Of a DNA stretch of 61,619 nucleotides, positions 24,601 to 34,187 are shown one piece after another (position 1 is the stretch's first letter; the number at the start of each line of letters is the position of its first letter). A program made the position numbers and the translations under genes. Below the pieces are notes generated by a model. It saw only the letters and a program-made list of their open reading frames with translations, was not told where the DNA came from and ran no database searches. The stretch comes from Rostrohypoxylon terebratum (lineage: Eukaryota; Ascomycota; Sordariomycetes; Xylariales; Hypoxylaceae), in assembly GCA_022497145.1 (NCBI GenBank), contig MU385998.1:1-61619 (forward strand), read 5' to 3'.

Positions 24601-25331
24601 CCGCTTTGGTACAACTTATGTTTCAAAGTCCCAGTCCAAAGTTGTCAAGGCGTTTGAAAATCCTCGACACGCTTTTATCTCGAGGGGGCTCAATTGACTT
24701 CATTTCTTCAATGAAGAACTCATCAATACTCGACTTCATCATGGAGGGTTGGTGCATACGGGAAAGCAAGGCACCCTTGTGTCTGCAACTCATCGCTTTA
24801 TTTCTCTACCATGGAATTGATCCGGAAATTTGCTTTATTATTAGCAAGAGATCTTACGAACTCAAAGGATATGGGATTGTTCGTAGAGCATACTGGGGAA
24901 AGAAGGTGACAGGTAAGGGGGAAATAAAAAAGATGATGCGATTAAACCTTCAACCCTGGAGTGAGCTTCTAGGCTCCGGTCTCGGTAACGATCCCAGAAC
25001 TCGTCCAGGCGGACTGATTGCGATAGCGTCAGATAAATTTACGACAAAACACGGATTTTTACTCGATTTGAAGGCATTGGTTTCGATATGGGTCCCAGCC
25101 CATTCAAATATTCTACGAGAAGTTCTCATCTGGGATTGTGAGGTCGGTGTTTCACTTGATATAGAGCAGCGCATAAAATCTGTACAGTCAAAGTTTGGCC
25201 ACGAACTACGTTCCTTATTCGACCCAGACCACCCAGATTTCGTCGGTTGGGATGCAGGTCCAAGTGAATGGGACGATATGGAGATAAAGTTTGTACAGGG
25301 AGTCGAAAATCTCAAAAAGACCAGTACCTAG
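21642..25331 (+). CDS. NACHT-type NLR/STAND protein with acidic linker
   Basis: Probable fungal NOD-like receptor (signal-sensing STAND ATPase). Exons are 21642-22066, 22118-23610 and 23749-25331, giving 1166 residues. The third junction removes a 138-nt in-frame segment (GTAAGT to GCTGTAG) and restores the family text FPTELEPLMYQLISSIP. The N-terminus (MDPFSAIGLAGNIIAFLDFG) is the common fungal STAND N-terminal domain, helical to about residue 235. Residues 238-360 are an extremely acidic Ser/Glu/Asp-rich linker (GETETETESTEES). Then come NACHT Walker A GKPGSGKST at 385-393, Walker B FVLFIDGLDEF at about 498-508, and a sensor-like VKICVSSREW. A DUF7791-like region follows (FFTHRSVVEFLEG). 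No WD40, ankyrin or TPR array is recognisable at the C-terminus. The ligand and output are unknown. Confidence 0.85.
23611..23748 (+). other. Cryptic in-frame 138-nt intron in the NLR gene
   Basis: GTAAGT donor, TGCTTAC branch-like site and GCTGTAG acceptor. It is a multiple of three without stops, so retention would insert 46 residues just after the NACHT core. It is called an intron because removal rejoins a segment conserved in related fungal NACHT proteins. Confidence 0.75.
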
Positions 25332-25518
25332 GAGATTCCGTACCTAGGTGGGAACTTGGGAGCCATCGGATATCAAGATATACCAATAGACAAGATTTTT
25401 GCGACAGTGATACTGAGATAGATTTTCTCCGTGATTACTTAAGAAGACAATTGAGTTTCTATTTGGTTTATCATTAAAAAATAATTACTCAAAAATAACG
25501 ATGTTAGGCATATTGAAT

Positions 25519-27322
25519 TTAATGCCGCTTAGCCCAATACTCATTCAGCTCCGAATTCACCAGGTCCCAGAAAACGCATTCAGTATAGTCCACCACACCA
25601 GGCTCCATCACGCCATCCATCACCACACCCATACTCCCATTAGAGGTCCACGCAGGCCACGCGCTCTGATCTCCCGGCCGCCCGAACTCAGCCATGTCCG
25701 TCCAAGCACGGCTCATATCACGGGAGAGCGTCTGCTCGGCCTCCGTGAAAGTGCAGTTTCCGTCCGGCGGCGGCATGTGGCTCGTGAAGTTGAACACGAA
25801 CGGGATCTCGCTCGTGTGCGTGGCGCCCAGGTACGGGATATACGCCGACTTGATGCCGGCGTACCACCCGCACGTCGGCACGTGCGAGAACCGGTAGCTC
25901 CAGACTGGGATACCGCTCTTCTCTGCCTGCAGCAGTGCGCGGTACGAGGGGCACCGGTAGGACACGTCGGTGAGGACCTCCGTCATGGCTGCGAGAACCG
26001 ACCCGTTGAACGCTTTGGCCACGGAGTACGTCTCGTTGACGAGCGTGGCGAGCGGTCCGAAGTTGTAGGTCAGGAACTCGTCGTATTGCGCCTGCGTGAC
26101 TTGGTTTTGTATCGCGGCTGTGCCGTAGGTGGCGAGGACGAAGAGGGCGCCTTCGGCTGCGTTGGAGCCGACGATGGCGGGGACTTTGAGGCCGGAGGTG
26201 GAGGGTTGCTCTTTGACTACTACGCCGTCGATGATGGGGGTCCAGGAGCTACGTGTGCCGTTATTGACGAGGGCGGTGTTCACTGTCATGACGGTGGGGC
26301 CGGGCATGGCTTTTACTGCTGCCTTAATGGCTGTCGTTGATGCGGAACGGAGGCAGGATACCTGCAGGTGGGTTATAGATGAGCATATGCGACTATGAGA
26401 AATTGGGGGGGTTGAAACATACATTTGCTGTGGTGCAGTTCATCGCATCGAGGAATTCTGAGTACCAGACCTTAGAGTCGGCTAGCGTAGCTAGATCTCG
26501 CCCACCCCCAGACTCTAGAGCGACAGCGCGTATCAGCTCTTTGATATCAGGTAGCGTCGAAATAGTGAAAGAGTCGATGGCACCGGCGGATTCTCCGAAG
26601 AGTAGGATCTTCTCTCTGGAGGACGAGACTTGTTAACTCGGCAACTCCACTTGCCAACTTTTCTCTAGGGAATAAGGAATGAACTTACGGGTCGCCGCCG
26701 AAGTTGGCGATGTTTTCTTTCACCCAGCGTAAGGCGAGAAGCTGGTCTTGAAGGCCGTAGTTGCCGGTTAGGCCGAGATCTTCCAGTGCTAGGAAGCCCA
26801 GAGGACCTAGACGGTAGTTGAATGAGACCACGATGGAATCTTGGGCCGAGAAGCAACCGTTGTAGGTTGCGTCCGAGACGCCCCCGCCTTCATTGCTTCC
26901 TCCGTATACCCACACCTTCACAGGCAGATTCGGCCTTGGGTTAGTGGGCACCCAAACATCTAAGTACAGGCTGAAAAGTTTAGCGAATGACACTCGGAGT
27001 TCAAAAAGTACGTGAGATCGTCTTACCAGTCTTCACTCTGAGTGTTCGTCTCGTCAAAGAGCCCCCCTGAAAATTGCATACAAGAAGGAGTCGGGTTCGT
27101 GGCATTGATTACCTTGCATGTTGAGTCGGATGGGGGCTCTGGTGGTGCGAATCGTAGCTCGCCGACGGGTGGTTTGGCATAGGGGATGGAGAAGTAGTAG
27201 TCCACGTCCGTTGAGCTACACTTCCCCCCTTGGAATGTTCCGGTGCTCGTTTTCACAACTTTGGACTCGACTGAGCCGGCGATGGCTAAAAGCCCAACTA
27301 AGGTGGTGGTTTTGAGCAACAT
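25519..27322 (-). CDS. Secreted type-B carboxylesterase/lipase
   Basis: Alpha/beta-hydrolase of the carboxylesterase type-B family, probably extracellular. Exons are 27322-27027, 26970-26689, 26615-26423 and 26361-25519, giving 537 residues, all phases consistent. A signal peptide is visible (MLLKTTTLVGLLAIAGSVES). Family landmarks in order: FSIPYAKPPVGELRF, SEDCLYLDVWVP, WVYGGSNEGGG (oxyanion region), FNYRLGPLGFLAL, GNYGLQDQLLALRWV, and the nucleophile Ser202 in FGESAGA. The acidic residue is probably in GSNAAEGALF, and the His near THTSEIPFVF. Several N-x-S/T sites fit secretion. It sits between two NLR-type genes with another secreted hydrolase next to it on the same strand. Substrate unknown. 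Confidence 0.92.
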
Positions 27323-28761
27323 CTTGGGAATATCCCTATACAACTTCTCGGCTGCGATGAGCAGTTGGTGGTAGACAGCTCAAAGGGTTTATAGGATAAA
27401 TCTTATATGATACCTATTCAAACTACAAAAACATGGGGCCGGGATAGGTTATCGTCTTGGATGAGGTTGGTGAAGGAGCCGCACTCGAAGTTAAGTCTGG
27501 AGTTCGAAAGCTTGGCGCTTTGAATCTCGCATTCCGACCTCATCATGAAGATGTCGTGGACTCCTGCACCTGCAAAACATGTCTCCATCTCACGCATGGT
27601 ACCTGCACTAAACATGGCCCTGCCTACCTAGGTATTTTTGTTTGGACGTGCGTATTGGCCATGGTGACGGGGGACTATTGTCTATTGTCGTGCCGCACGG
27701 CTGCTTGATCCGATTCGCGATGGTGAACATTATTTTGATCCCAGCTGAATTGCAAGGAGTTAGCTACAATCAGGTGAAAGCTACTTTGGTCATTCCAGGA
27801 GACAGGTCGCAACCGAATTGGGGGGGGGGGGGGGGGCGGATCCAGTTTGGATGCTACTCGGACACGATTCATGGGGCTATGGGAGTCAGGCTCGCATTCG
27901 CTCCGGTCTAAAGGAGTTAAGCCACTCTCCAGATATCCAGATCCAGGGATTTTCTTGCTGGAGGTCCTCGTGGAGTTCCGTAGACACCTTACTATCTTCG
28001 TCGTAGTGCCTCTGCAATTAATTCAGCCCTACCATAATGTTCGGGATTGGTACTTCGTATTCTCTCGAGATACTGCTTTTATCACCCTGATTTGGAAAGA
28101 TGTTTGTTGTTTGTTGTAATTTGTATCTTCGCGATATCCAGGTGGTTATGGACTCAATGATAAAATTATGAAAATTTCCAAAATTTAATAGCTCAACGGA
28201 GGGAGATTCTCTCTTCCAAAGCCACACAAAGATTACTAATCCGGATTATATGGGCTTGGATGTAGGTACGTACCTCCCCCTAATTTGCATTCGGTTTCGT
28301 TCTTGACGATGATTCCAAAAAGAGCAAGGATTTTCAGGCTGCAATATCATGTTGCACAGATGACGACGGTGGACTCAACAAAATGTCGCCGAAATTGATG
28401 TTTTAATGCGATTGGCTCGTCAGGTATGGATGACGGGATGGCTGTGGTAACAACAGGAGTGATTGAGATTGGATTTCTAAGCGCTATCAACATATCACCT
28501 GTTTTCCGAGGTCATCAAACCGAAGTAGCATCGTGATAGACTTCATGTATGACCGCGTCGAGATACCTCCCTAGTCGATGTTCGGACAAAGATAGGGCAT
28601 GATAGTATCACCAAAAAGTGGTCATGGAATATGGGATAATATGATACCTATTGACTATCTGGTAATTACCTAGGTAGGAACCTATGCAAAACAATACCGA
28701 GCATTTTCCTTTTCCATTCCAATATATTCCCCTGCGTTAGACCATTGTGAACGGAATTTCA
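27323..28761. other. Intergenic between the two secreted hydrolases
   Basis: Contains an uninterrupted run of 17 G at 27820-27836. The remaining frames are short and unsupported. It includes the esterase promoter and the 3' flank of the second hydrolase. Confidence 0.4.
27820..27836 (+). repeat. G17 homopolymer
   Basis: Seventeen consecutive G residues followed by CGGATCC, in non-coding DNA about 500 bp upstream of the esterase start. It could form a quadruplex and its length may be unreliable. Confidence 0.9.
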
Positions 28762-30158
28762 TTAGGAGATGACGCTCTGAAACCAATCCAGTACAACTTG
28801 AGCGCTCAAAACTGCCGCACCGAGCGAACAATGTTCTCCCGCGCCGTCGAGAGAGTCGAAAAGATGGTATGTAGCACGATCTCCTAACTTCTCCGCAAGC
28901 TCTTTCGCTTGGCCACCGAAGAACATGTCATTCTGAGCATCTCCGACAAAAACAGGGGCCGTGATGTTCTGAATAACTCCGTCTAACGTGTATTGTTGAA
29001 CCTTTTTGAACCACTGGAACGCGCTTTGGGTGTTGAACGACCATAGCCCCTGCTCGATAGCCCAACGAGCACTAGTTGGCATAGAAGTATTTGCGACCAC
29101 GCTAGCAATGATACTGTTGAATAGTGTCTCGTTGCCGGATTGATAGATCGCCTCCAACTGCGGTCCGAACTGTTCAGTTATCCCCTCGGCAAAGGAGTAG
29201 ATACCGTCGAAGGCGATAACCGCTGCAAGTCGGTGCTCGAACGCTGCCGCGCGAGGCGCTAGGTATCCGCCGAACGACTGCCCCCATAATCCTATCTTCT
29301 TCGCATCGACCTCGGGCCGCGTCAAGGCGTAGTCTACGACGGGCGTAACGACCTCCTCCCACTCCGGAATGAATCCGAGATTCTGATACCGTCGGACGGT
29401 GGGTTGGCCGGGCCCTTCGAACGTGATCACGTTCATGCCGCGTTGTACCACCGCTTCGCCTATCGCGTGGTACATCTCTTCCTGTGCGCCGTCGAAGCCG
29501 TTACACATGATGATGGTGGGACGAGGGCCCGGTAAGCCGGTGCCGAAGAAGATAGCTGGGATCTTGAAACCGTTGCCCTGGAGCGTGATGCGCTCGCCGG
29601 GTGTCGGTAACAGTGCTATAGCCGAGTTGAAAGCTGCGAGCTGTTTGTCCCATAGCGAGTAGATTCGGGAGTCATTCCAGTTGCCATGGAGGTAGAAGTC
29701 AGCAGAGCGATAGTAGGTCGCTTCTCGGAAGAGCGCGTTTCTGGCTGATACGGGGTATGTTTTGGCGTCTATAGCGCTGCCGGCATCATGAACTCGGTTG
29801 GCGAGGTCGTTGAATGCGCTGTAGTAGCTTTCGAAGTTTCCTGGCGCGATCTGGTTCGCGGCGACTAAGACCTCTCCTATGTCACTGCCCTGGTATGGTG
29901 CAAGTCCTAAAACACGGATAAGTTCGAAGTGAAAGTTTTCGTCGGAGCTTAGTTGAAGCATGGAACCTGCACTTGTGCTATTGTCCCTCTTTATGGAATG
30001 AAATTTTAGGGATTTCCTTGCGACCGAGCTCCCCTGGTTATAACATGGGTATATTAGTAAGACTGACGATAGTCTAAGATCTCTGGAGTAATCTAGACAC
30101 TTACAAGAGCGAAACTTGAGCAAGCAAGAAAAAGCAATGGAGCACCGAGGAACTTCAT
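28762..30158 (-). CDS. Secreted alpha/beta-hydrolase (dihydropseudooxynicotine-hydrolase/FrsA-like fold)
   Basis: Serine hydrolase of the fungal group often annotated as 2,6-dihydropseudooxynicotine hydrolase-like or dipeptidyl-aminopeptidase/acylaminoacyl-peptidase-related. Exon 30158-30105 encodes a signal peptide (MKFLGAPLLFLACSSFAL). After a 71-nt intron, exon 30033-28762 gives 441 residues in total. An N-terminal helical region is followed by the hydrolase core: PTIIMCNGFDGAQEEMY, then EGPGQPTVRR and the nucleophile Ser271 in LWGQSFGGYL. The Asp is probably 387 (or 383) in GDAQNDMFF, and the His is 419 in GAGEHCSLGA. These catalytic residues look intact. Members of this group act in detoxification and in secondary-metabolite pathways. 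The substrate here is unknown. Confidence 0.85.
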
Positions 30159-30475
30159 TTTTCTGAAAAGAATACTAGAATTGTTCTATTGGGCTTCAAG
30201 CGTGGCGAATTGAGTGCTGCTTGATACTGGAGTCATATTCGACCTTTGGCTTCTCTTTTATATTTCATCTTCAATCTTATTGACGTGGATATGTTAATCG
30301 GCATCATATGTGAACTGCTACTTCCGCCATATAATATGGCACATAATCTTTCGTGTTGCCTTCCGGTAGGGTGTTATTGAGGCCATTCGAACTCGGCGGT
30401 CACAATCGATTTGTCGGTTATGTAAGCGAAGACGAGAACGAGAACGAGAACGAGAACGAAGCCGCTAAAACCCGC
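30159..30475. other. Intergenic with a GAGAAC microsatellite
   Basis: Promoter of the secreted hydrolase and 3' flank of the Zn2Cys6 gene. A short GAGAAC tandem (about 30433-30457, four copies) lies just past the regulator's stop codon. Confidence 0.5.
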
Positions 30476-31800
30476 CTATTCTCGTGGCGTTTGAAAGGAT
30501 TGAACCGACGAACCTTTCGAGTCCCTTCGAATTTGAATGTCGGGATTCCACAGTTTTATTTTATCCAACGGCCACGCAAGCAAGTATTGCCATTCCTCAG
30601 GTAATACATTGGCAATCGCATGCATTTCATCAATTCCTAAGTTTCCTACCCACCAAATGTTACGGAATCTTGAAAGCATTGCGAAGAAGTGAGCTAATAT
30701 CACTAAAGCCCGTGAGGATCCCTCTTTTACCAGCTTGATATATCTCTCGTCTGCTAACATCGGGAATAAGAGAAGCATCCGAAAGAGGTTGCTTGATGCC
30801 CCTTCTGCATCTGATAATTTCATCGCATTGCATATAAAGGTAAGTGTGCGCTCATACGTGTCTTGGATTTCCGCGTCCCATTCTTCGTCTATGCTGAGTT
30901 CCTTGGAGCGATCCATTAGGTGTTGTAGCCTCTCTATATCCCCGCGCTGTGGTAGCTTGCCTTTATCGTGGAGATGCGAGGTTCCCCTTATTAGTTGGAA
31001 TGCTATAGAGTCCGGATCCGGTCCAATTTGTTGATACGCCTCCACAAACGTGGCTGTCGAACTCCGGGTCAAAGCAAGCCAATGCCACGGTGGTGTATAA
31101 GGCTCGCGGCTGCGATTCTGCAATTGTATGAGCGCGGTTACTCGCATTAGACAGGATGTCAGACAGACTATGTCTGCCGTGTCCTTGTTGACTTGAAAGA
31201 TCTCTTTGTTGTGCTCTCGAACAGCCATTGAGAAGTATCTGTTGGCAACGTTTTCGGCGCCGCCTTCAAGCTCGCTGTCTCCATAAACTCTCGATATATT
31301 CAGCGCAGCAAGACAGTACATTGAATACATCAGCGCATCGGAACGAAACGCAAGCTTTGGGATTAGCTGGCTGAAGAAGCCCAGCGTGCGTCCATCAGCT
31401 GCTATTGATCCCCCGGTATCGGTTGTATATTGAAGCATCAACCTAGCTTCTAATAGCCTCCGAGAACGTGACTCTGGAGGCTCATTTTCTTCTGCATCAT
31501 TGGGGGTAGGTACTTGAGTTGCTGCCGGCTTTGGCGATACCTTCTTCGCGAATGTGTCGCGATCATAATTGCAGGGCAAACCGTGGCGCTTGCAATTATA
31601 GCAGACGGGCTTTTCTTCGTTACACTAAAATTGAACGAAGATCTTAGCTCTCTCAATGAACTCGCTACATGATTTTTAAGATCACCACAGGCATAGAACT
31701 GTACCTTTACTCTTCTGGCGCGACATCGTTGGCAACCTACGGTGTGTCAGATGAGGAGATGAGAAAAAATCGGAGTTCGGACTTTAATCCTACCAAACAT
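30476..31800 (-). CDS. Zn2Cys6 binuclear-cluster transcription factor
   Basis: Fungal-specific DNA-binding regulator. The zinc cluster is complete once two small exons are joined: exon 31800-31794, exon 31736-31705 (GCQRCRARRVK), exon 31624-30476 (CNEEKPVCYNCKRHGLPC), giving 395 residues. Cysteines 4, 7, 14, 21, 24 and 31 follow C-x2-C-x6-C-x6-C-x2-C-x6-C. A short polar linker leads to a mostly helical regulatory region (LEARLMLQYTTDT, LYSMYCLAALNISRV-like segments) as in the short sterol-regulator-like (UPC2/ECM22-type) fungal factors. The 7-nt first exon is the least certain part, and an upstream start is possible. It lies directly beside the secreted hydrolase on the same strand, so it may regulate the local genes; this is inference. 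Confidence 0.82.
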
Positions 31801-31814
31801 AGATTTCTTGTGGC

Positions 31815-32336
31815 CTAGCTTTGGAACTCGGCGGCGCGGTGGAATAGTGGATTCGGAGTCCATGGTCGAATCCCGATTGCCGTCAAGCTGAAGATGCGCC
31901 GTGATGGAAACTGTATAACTCGACTTGAAGCTTCAAAAGAAGTCACGAAATATAGAATACTATGTTGAGAGGGAGCACGCCAAGCTTCCCGGATCGCTTG
32001 AGTAAGGTAAGCTTCTCGAAGAAGACCGGCAAGGATGACACGTTCTTCAGCTACATCAGCATCAGCATTGTCCCGCCAAAAGCTGCCAAATAGGAAGTTG
32101 ACTGGGGCGCAGGTAGACCTAGCACCACTCAGCCACGAAGCTTTACTACCTACTAAAAATAGTTGCAATAGCACTGAGCCATTGCTTGCCATTCCCCGAG
32201 GAAGACCATTCTTGAATCGACTTGGTCGGAATATTATTGAGTATCCGATATGACTATCGCATCTGTCACGAAAGACATTATAATGGATCCGTGGGTGTGC
32301 TGTGAACATGCTAACTGCTCTAAATCCCAGGTTCAT
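31815..32336 (-). CDS. Doubtful 173-codon open frame
   Basis: An uninterrupted ATG-initiated frame that ends 15 bp before the regulator's start. No domain, signal peptide or membrane helix is recognisable. One stretch (AEERVILAGLLREAYLTQAIREAW) looks helical. It may be chance, or a gene remnant in the regulator's promoter. It is listed so that the gap is not silently empty. Confidence 0.2.
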   Translation of the reverse strand: MNLGFRAVSMFTAHPRIHYNVFRDRCDSHIGYSIIFRPSRFKNGLPRGMASNGSVLLQLFLVGSKASWLSGARSTCAPVNFLFGSFWRDNADADVAEERVILAGLLREAYLTQAIREAWRAPSQHSILYFVTSFEASSRVIQFPSRRIFSLTAIGIRPWTPNPLFHRAAEFQS

Positions 32337-32455
32337 GCAAACGCCTATTCAACGATCTACAGCTTGCCTCTAGGGCTAGAATAGGACTAATAGGTACTAA
32401 ACATCTAGTTACATCCGCCTTCATAGGCACCTAACACAACCTTGGAACTGATAAT

Positions 32456-33415
32456 CTACCGTAACCGCGCGACGTCCAAATCTGCCTCAGCTCTCTTCCT
32501 CTTCTTTGCTGGTTTTTCTCTCATTTGCTCGCTGATGAATGAAGGCGCATTATGAAATACTTTGCTTTCCAATTGCGGGCGCTTCTTTTTCTCTTTCATA
32601 AACATCTCATATTCAGATCCCGTCACATCGATCGCCTTTCGGAACTCCTCCTCGGACATTTTACCTGAACGAAGGAAAAACTTGATCCTCAATTTGACCT
32701 TCTCTGGTGGTACGAATGCCCTCTCATCAAAGAGTTCCGTGCGCATCGCTTTTATATAGCGTTCTCTTTTGTCAAGTTCCTCTTGCGCGCGTTCTATGTC
32801 GGCGCTAGAAACTGGTAAGGCGTCGTCGCTTATGCGTTTTGTACCTCGTGGATAGACCGGAAGTTTTTTCCTGCCCGTCTTGGAATTAGCCTCATAGAGG
32901 TTGAGAACGGCAGCTTTGACGACGGCGATCTTCGTCGGACCCATTTCTCTCATATCGTGCTCTAAATAGGTCCGCAGAGAGGACCAAGATACATTCTGAA
33001 AAGTAAAAGGCCTGCCATTCTTCATCTTTGGTTGGTTTGGGTCCGAGAGATCTACCAAAGCATTTGGGAAGCTGTTCATGTGTTTTGCACTCCGATTAAC
33101 ACAGCGACTCTCCAGAATCCTCGCTTTCTCGACTGTCCAGCCAGCGGCGAGCGCGATATCCGCTAGGATGCGACGATTGCGAGGATAAGGCCCATATGAG
33201 TAGCAGGAGCCGCTCAGTTTCAGAGGCTGACCATCAACACCTTTTAGCCCTTCGATATTTTCGTATTTCGCCCATATTTCGTCGTCGTCGGTCTGGGATA
33301 AGGCAGGACACTTCTCCTTGTCCTGGCCGTCGCGGATTTGTTCTGCGTGTTGAACATCGCGCCTATTCATCTCTCGAGAGGCTTCGAGAACCTCTTCCGT
33401 GATAATTGTAATCAT
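32456..33415 (-). CDS. DUF7726-like nuclear-type hypothetical protein
   Basis: Single-exon protein of 319 residues, starting at the ATG at 33415. The middle (CYSYGPYPRNRRILADIA, then FTFQNVSWSSLRTYLEHD) and the C-terminal KVKLRIKFFLRSGKMSEEEFRKAIDVT-type segment resemble the fungal DUF7726 domain. That domain is usually a pair of helical repeats about restricting an R-x-K-I-x-x-F-I-x-S-G-x-M motif. It ends in a lysine/arginine-rich patch (KPAKKRKRAEADL) that looks like a nuclear-localisation signal. The function of the family is unknown to me. No introns are evident. The family assignment is from memory of the motif, not from a search. Confidence 0.7.
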   Translation of the reverse strand: MITIITEEVLEASREMNRRDVQHAEQIRDGQDKEKCPALSQTDDDEIWAKYENIEGLKGVDGQPLKLSGSCYSYGPYPRNRRILADIALAAGWTVEKARILESRCVNRSAKHMNSFPNALVDLSDPNQPKMKNGRPFTFQNVSWSSLRTYLEHDMREMGPTKIAVVKAAVLNLYEANSKTGRKKLPVYPRGTKRISDDALPVSSADIERAQEELDKRERYIKAMRTELFDERAFVPPEKVKLRIKFFLRSGKMSEEEFRKAIDVTGSEYEMFMKEKKKRPQLESKVFHNAPSFISEQMREKPAKKRKRAEADLDVARLR

Positions 33416-34187
33416 TTTTGCGATGGATGTTGTAATATAAGATATTCTCAGGGGAGCCCGTACTATGACACAATGCCATCGATGTCACTGACACGAATTT
33501 TCGCGTCGCGAAAGAAGCAGGAGTCGGTTTAGATCGCATAATGGCTCTTGCGCACACGTCCTGGTCGACAAAGAATTATGGTGGGATTTTAATGCCAAAG
33601 GTCTCGGTCTCTGCTCTACGTATTCAATCAACTTGCAACCTTAGAATATACCTGTTAACGAATACCTGCTTAGAGTAGGCAGGCACCTACCTCCTCCAAC
33701 CTTGCTATCCATGGATGGATATTGCAGGTGATAGTAATAGAGTGTGTAGCCCGTACGAATGCACTACAGAGGACTGTAATTATAGCGCTGTCACGTTTCG
33801 CATGCCTTCCAAGGTTACAATTACAGAGCACTACACGCTACGAGTCTAGGTGATTTAGCTGCCAACGGGTACATAGCGGGTTTCAAGATATCAAGAGTAT
33901 CTCTGTAGACAAGTAAGGCTGTAGAGTGCACCTAGAGGTAGGCACCGAGTCAAGTATTCTGATAGGTTGAGAAGATTGGCAATCCCTCATTTCCACGCCG
34001 ATACATCGCCGCCACCATTCGTGCCCAACAACATCGTGCTCACTAACTTCGAATTACTACCTACAACCTACCTACCTACCTACCTACCTACCTACCTACT
34101 TTCTTTCCAAATACTAAAAAGCCTTCATTTCATGTTTATTCGGCAGACGGCACACCTCTTCCAAAATTGCTACGCTGTCTATGTACA
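33416..34187. other. Divergent promoter region before the HEAT-type NLR
   Basis: Intergenic between the DUF7726-like gene (minus) and the NLR (plus). A TACC tandem of about nine copies lies at about 34066-34100, within roughly 120 bp of the NLR start. No gene seen. Confidence 0.5.
34066..34100 (+). repeat. TACC tetranucleotide repeat
   Basis: About nine uninterrupted copies of the ACCT/TACC unit immediately upstream of the NLR coding region. It is the same sequence as the unit of the dispersed TAGGTACC palindromes. Confidence 0.85.

Noticed and set aside
25501..26340. 279-codon plus-strand open frame opposite the carboxylesterase
   Set aside because: Antisense shadow of a GC-rich real gene; its content is Arg/His/Gly-biased with no domain.
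31830..31883. tRNA-like piece with an anticodon-stem-like hairpin and a TCGAATCCC T-loop-like motif
   Set aside because: The D-arm is missing, the T-stem does not pair and the total length is too short for a tRNA.
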